Shown here: positions 39,432-41,807 of the stretch, piece after piece
Numbering within the stretch: the stretch's first letter is position 1
Layout of the letters: the number at the start of each line of letters is the position of its first letter
NCBI GenBank assembly: GCA_945897825.1
Contig: CAMDGX010000035.1
Location: 1-41,807 of the forward strand
Direction of reading: 5' to 3'
From: Asaia bogorensis
GTDB taxonomy: Bacteria; Pseudomonadota; Alphaproteobacteria; Acetobacterales; Acetobacteraceae
Length of the DNA stretch: 41,807 nt
Notes under the pieces: generated by a model
The model's database searches: none
Seen by the model: the letters and a program-made list of their open reading frames with translations, nothing else
Told to the model about the DNA's origin: nothing
Made by a program: the position numbers and the translations under genes

Positions 39432-40916
39432 ATGGAAACGCTCGCGGCGCTCGGCACCGGCTTCGGTGTCGCGCTAAGCCCGGAGAATTTGCTGTGGTGC
39501 CTGCTGGGGACCACGCTGGGCACGGCGATCGGCGTGCTGCCGGGGCTGGGGCCGGCGCTGACCATCGCACTGCTGCTGCCGATCACCTTCCAGGTGCCGC
39601 CGACCGCCGCCTTCATCCTGTTCGCCGGCATCTACTACGGCGCGATGTATGGCGGCTCCACCACATCCATCCTGCTGAACACGCCGGGCGAGAGTGCCAC
39701 CATCGTGACCGCGCTGGAGGGCAACAGGATGGCCCGCTCCGGGCGGGCGGGGGCGGCGCTGGCGACGGCGGCGATCGGAAGCTTCGTGGCCGGGACGGTG
39801 GGCACGCTGGGGATCACCTTCCTGGCGCCGGTGGTGGTGGGCTTCGCGCTGAGCTTCGGGCCGGCGGAATATTTCTCGCTGATGGTGCTGGCGTTCGTGA
39901 CGGTGTCGGCCGTGCTGGGCTCATCGGCGGTGCGCGGGCTGGCGGCGCTGTTCTTCGGGATCTGGCTGGGGCTGATCGGCATCGACCTGCAGACCGGGCA
40001 GGCGCGCTTCACCTTCGGGCTCGACGAGTTGCTCGACGGGGTGAACGTCATCGTCGTGGCGGTGGGTTTGTTCGCGGTCGGCGAGACGTTCTACGTGGCG
40101 GCGCGGCGCCATGCCGGGCAGGACGAGATCGTGCCGTTGCGCGGCTCGCTCTACATGACGCGGGAGGAATGGTCGCGCTCGTGGAAGCCGTGGCTGCGCG
40201 GGGCGGCGATCGGGTTTCCGATCGGGGCGATGCCGGCGGGCGGGTCCGAGGTGCCGACCTTCCTGAGCTACTGGACCGAGAAGAAGCTGTCGAAGCATCC
40301 AGAGGAGTTCGGCACCACCGGGGCGATCGAGGGGGTGGCGGGGCCCGAAGCCGCCAACAATGCATCGGCGGCGGGCGTTCTGGTGCCGATGCTGACGCTG
40401 GGGCTGCCGACCGGGGCGACGGCGGCGATCATGCTCTCGGCGTTCCAGAGCTACGGCATCAACCCGGGGCCGATGCTGTTCCAGAGCCAGCCGGCGCTGG
40501 TGTGGGGGCTGATCGCCAGCCTTTACATCGCCAACATCATGCTGCTGGTGCTGAACCTGCCGCTGGTGGGGCTGTGGGTGCGCATCCTGCGGATTCCGCC
40601 GCCGATCCTGTATGCCGGCATTCTGGTGTTCGCGACGATCGGGACCTACGGGATCTCGAACTCGGCGATCGACCTGGTGCTGCTGTACGTGATCGGGGCG
40701 ATCGGGTTCCTGATGCGGCGGTACGACTTCCCGGCCGCGCCGGTGGTGATCGGCATGATCCTGGGGCCGCTGGCCGAGCAGGAATTCCGCCGGGCGATGA
40801 CCATTTCGAACGGCGATTGGTCGGTGTTGGTGACGCAGCCGATCTCGGCGGTGCTGCTGGCCCTGGCGGCGCTGGCGCTGGCGGGGCCGATGATCTGGCG
40901 AATGGCGCGGCGCTGA
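39432..40916 (+). CDS. tctA: Tripartite tricarboxylate transporter, large permease TctA
   Basis: A 494-residue permease with 11-12 membrane helices. The conserved TctA start, [28 protein letters not shown], then [18 protein letters not shown], is present, as is the second-half repeat [42 protein letters not shown]. The length is typical (about 500). It moves the substrate across the inner membrane by cation coupling, with TctC as receptor. tctC, tctB and tctA are complete and adjacent, so the transporter should be functional. Confidence 0.95.
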   Translation: METLAALGTGFGVALSPENLLWCLLGTTLGTAIGVLPGLGPALTIALLLPITFQVPPTAAFILFAGIYYGAMYGGSTTSILLNTPGESATIVTALEGNRMARSGRAGAALATAAIGSFVAGTVGTLGITFLAPVVVGFALSFGPAEYFSLMVLAFVTVSAVLGSSAVRGLAALFFGIWLGLIGIDLQTGQARFTFGLDELLDGVNVIVVAVGLFAVGETFYVAARRHAGQDEIVPLRGSLYMTREEWSRSWKPWLRGAAIGFPIGAMPAGGSEVPTFLSYWTEKKLSKHPEEFGTTGAIEGVAGPEAANNASAAGVLVPMLTLGLPTGATAAIMLSAFQSYGINPGPMLFQSQPALVWGLIASLYIANIMLLVLNLPLVGLWVRILRIPPPILYAGILVFATIGTYGISNSAIDLVLLYVIGAIGFLMRRYDFPAAPVVIGMILGPLAEQEFRRAMTISNGDWSVLVTQPISAVLLALAALALAGPMIWRMARR

Positions 40917-40931
40917 AGCTTATCAGCGCGA

Positions 40932-41045
40932 AGGCAAGGCCAGGGTTTCACCCTGGACCCACCAAGGCCGGCGGCCCTTGGAACCCCAATATGGAGGTCC
41001 AGGGGCTCGGCCCCTGGCGGGTCCGGGCAGAGCCCGGCCTTGCCT
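40932..41045. repeat. Intergenic element with 10-bp terminal inverted repeats and four hairpins
   Basis: AGGCAAGGCC (40932-40941) and GGCCTTGCCT (41036-41045) are perfect terminal inverted repeats. Between them are CAGGGT-TTC-ACCCTG (40941-40955), CCAAGG...CCTTGG (40962-40981), CCAGGGG-ctcgg-CCCCTGG (40999-41017) and CCGGGC-AGA-GCCCGG (41023-41037). It lies between two convergent genes and could stop transcription from both sides. The GC-rich palindromic style is common between genes in Acetobacteraceae (from memory, not checked). Confidence 0.65.
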
Positions 41046-41053
41046 GCCTAGCT

Positions 41054-41807
41054 CTAAGGCGCCGTCGCCTGGAGCACTATGGCGGCGGCACGGGGCGCAG
41101 TGGCCTGGGCCTGCGCGGCGCGTTCGAGTTCCCGTCGGAGCACCGGGAGGTAGTCTTCCGCGCGCTCCTGCGCCGGGCGTTGGCCGAGGTCCAGTGCCGC
41201 GGCGGAGGCGATGGCGACCAGGAGTTGCTGGCCGGCGACGGGGGCCGCGGTGATCGGCAGGCGGTTGCTCCATTGGCCGGAAGGCAGCGGGCGGCGCATG
41301 ACGTGATGGACCGTGCCGTCGGCGGCGTGGAGGTCGACCTGGAGCATGCCGCCGCCAGTGCCCTGCAGCATGGCGGCGAAGGCGCCGCCGGCGACGATGG
41401 GGCCGTTGACCAGCGTGAGGCGCAGCGGCGCCGTGTCCTGCGCCTGGCGCAAGGGGGCGGCGAGGGCGGGGATCGGGGCGCAGAGGCCGGGGTCGAGCGG
41501 CTCGGTGGTGATCTGCACCGGCAGGCCGGCGCCGCGGACCTGGGCGAGGAAGCCGTCCAGCGCCGCATCCTGGCGGGCACGGCCGGCGATGGTGACCACA
41601 TTGCCCGTGCCCTGGGAGAGCGACAGCAGCGCGCAGGGCAGGGCGGCGGCGGCGGTGCGCAGCGGGCCGAGCCCGTCGGCCTGGGTGGCGACGGCGCGGG
41701 GCGGCGGCGGGATCGGGGGCGCGGGGCGGGCGGTCCCCGGCTGGGCGGGGATGGGCAGGCCGGGGGGCGGCTGCGCGTCGGCGGTGCGCGGGGCGGGTAC
41801 GGGCAGC
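41054..41807 (-). CDS. C-terminal part of a proline-rich protein, possibly a serine/threonine kinase-type protein
   Basis: An open frame of 251 codons running off the right edge; its start is outside the window. The first visible 60 residues are Pro/Ala-rich linker ([11 protein letters not shown] and similar). A folded part follows: [75 protein letters not shown] and [15 protein letters not shown]. That order resembles the C-terminal extracytoplasmic domain (DUF4384-like) found in alphaproteobacterial kinase or caspase-like proteins, but the identifying N-terminal domain is not visible. The assignment is tentative. Confidence 0.6.
   Translation of the reverse strand, partial: LPVPAPRTADAQPPPGLPIPAQPGTARPAPPIPPPPRAVATQADGLGPLRTAAAALPCALLSLSQGTGNVVTIAGRARQDAALDGFLAQVRGAGLPVQITTEPLDPGLCAPIPALAAPLRQAQDTAPLRLTLVNGPIVAGGAFAAMLQGTGGGMLQVDLHAADGTVHHVMRRPLPSGQWSNRLPITAAPVAGQQLLVAIASAAALDLGQRPAQERAEDYLPVLRRELERAAQAQATAPRAAAIVLQATAP

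Overview
The window reads as chromosomal DNA of a very GC-rich alphaproteobacterium, most likely an Acetobacteraceae-type member of the Rhodospirillales. This is an inference from base composition, from the argH / small lipoprotein / lysA / TIGR02302 neighbourhood, from a PEP-CTERM protein with an exosortase-type acyltransferase, and from T- and A-rich hairpins repeated between genes. I see no rRNA, tRNA, CRISPR array, transposase or phage gene.

Layout. 1-5.7 kb: end of a proline iminopeptidase, a small proline-rich protein, a Do-family periplasmic protease, rpmB, a degenerate histidine-kinase-like protein, a TlpA-type thioredoxin and argH. 5.8-15.5 kb: an LptM-type lipoprotein, then an RND efflux pump with adaptor and TetR regulator, a DUF3297 protein, a polytopic membrane protein and a YcaQ-type DNA glycosylase; these separate argH-lptM from lysA. 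15.5-18.2 kb: a TIGR02302 protein. 18.2-22.8 kb: a block bounded by AT-rich spacers with a PEP-CTERM protein, a ThiF-nitroreductase fusion and a FeeM-like acyltransferase. 22.8-26.6 kb: DUF808 protein, glycosyltransferase, FlaG-like protein, a tiny DUF1674/SdhAF4 gene and a repeat-containing exported protein. 26.6-28.6 kb: ccmC-ccmD-ccmE and a CcmG-like protein whose CXXC is SPAC; ccmF is not there. 28.7-33.5 kb: EVE protein, Rieske protein, acetyl-CoA synthetase, metallophosphoesterase, a second small proline-rich protein and a Flp pilin. 33.6-40.9 kb: a tightly packed five-gene minus-strand operon (GrdB-like CPVC protein, class III CoA-transferase, Gln-type thiol dioxygenase, enoyl-CoA-hydratase-like protein, SapC) divergent from a complete tripartite tricarboxylate transporter tctCBA. 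The right edge holds the C-terminal part of a proline-rich protein.

Two regions look most like undescribed systems. The first is the 33.6-40.9 kb locus: the dioxygenase has Gln where cysteine dioxygenases have the carboxylate-binding Arg, which marks 3-mercaptopropionate-type dioxygenases. With a CoA-transferase and an organic-acid transporter it suggests uptake and breakdown of a thiol- or disulfide-carboxylic acid. The second is the 18.2-22.8 kb block, which pairs an E1-like adenylating/nitroreductase enzyme with an N-acyl-amino-acid-synthase-like enzyme beside a PEP-CTERM protein.

At the DNA level, four copies of a paired hairpin element (about 117-144 bp) sit between co-directional genes, and one arm forms the start of the lipoprotein signal peptide. 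Two small-protein genes share a matching TTGC(A/T)T-N17-TATATA promoter placed 7-8 bases before their ATG, which suggests leaderless transcripts.
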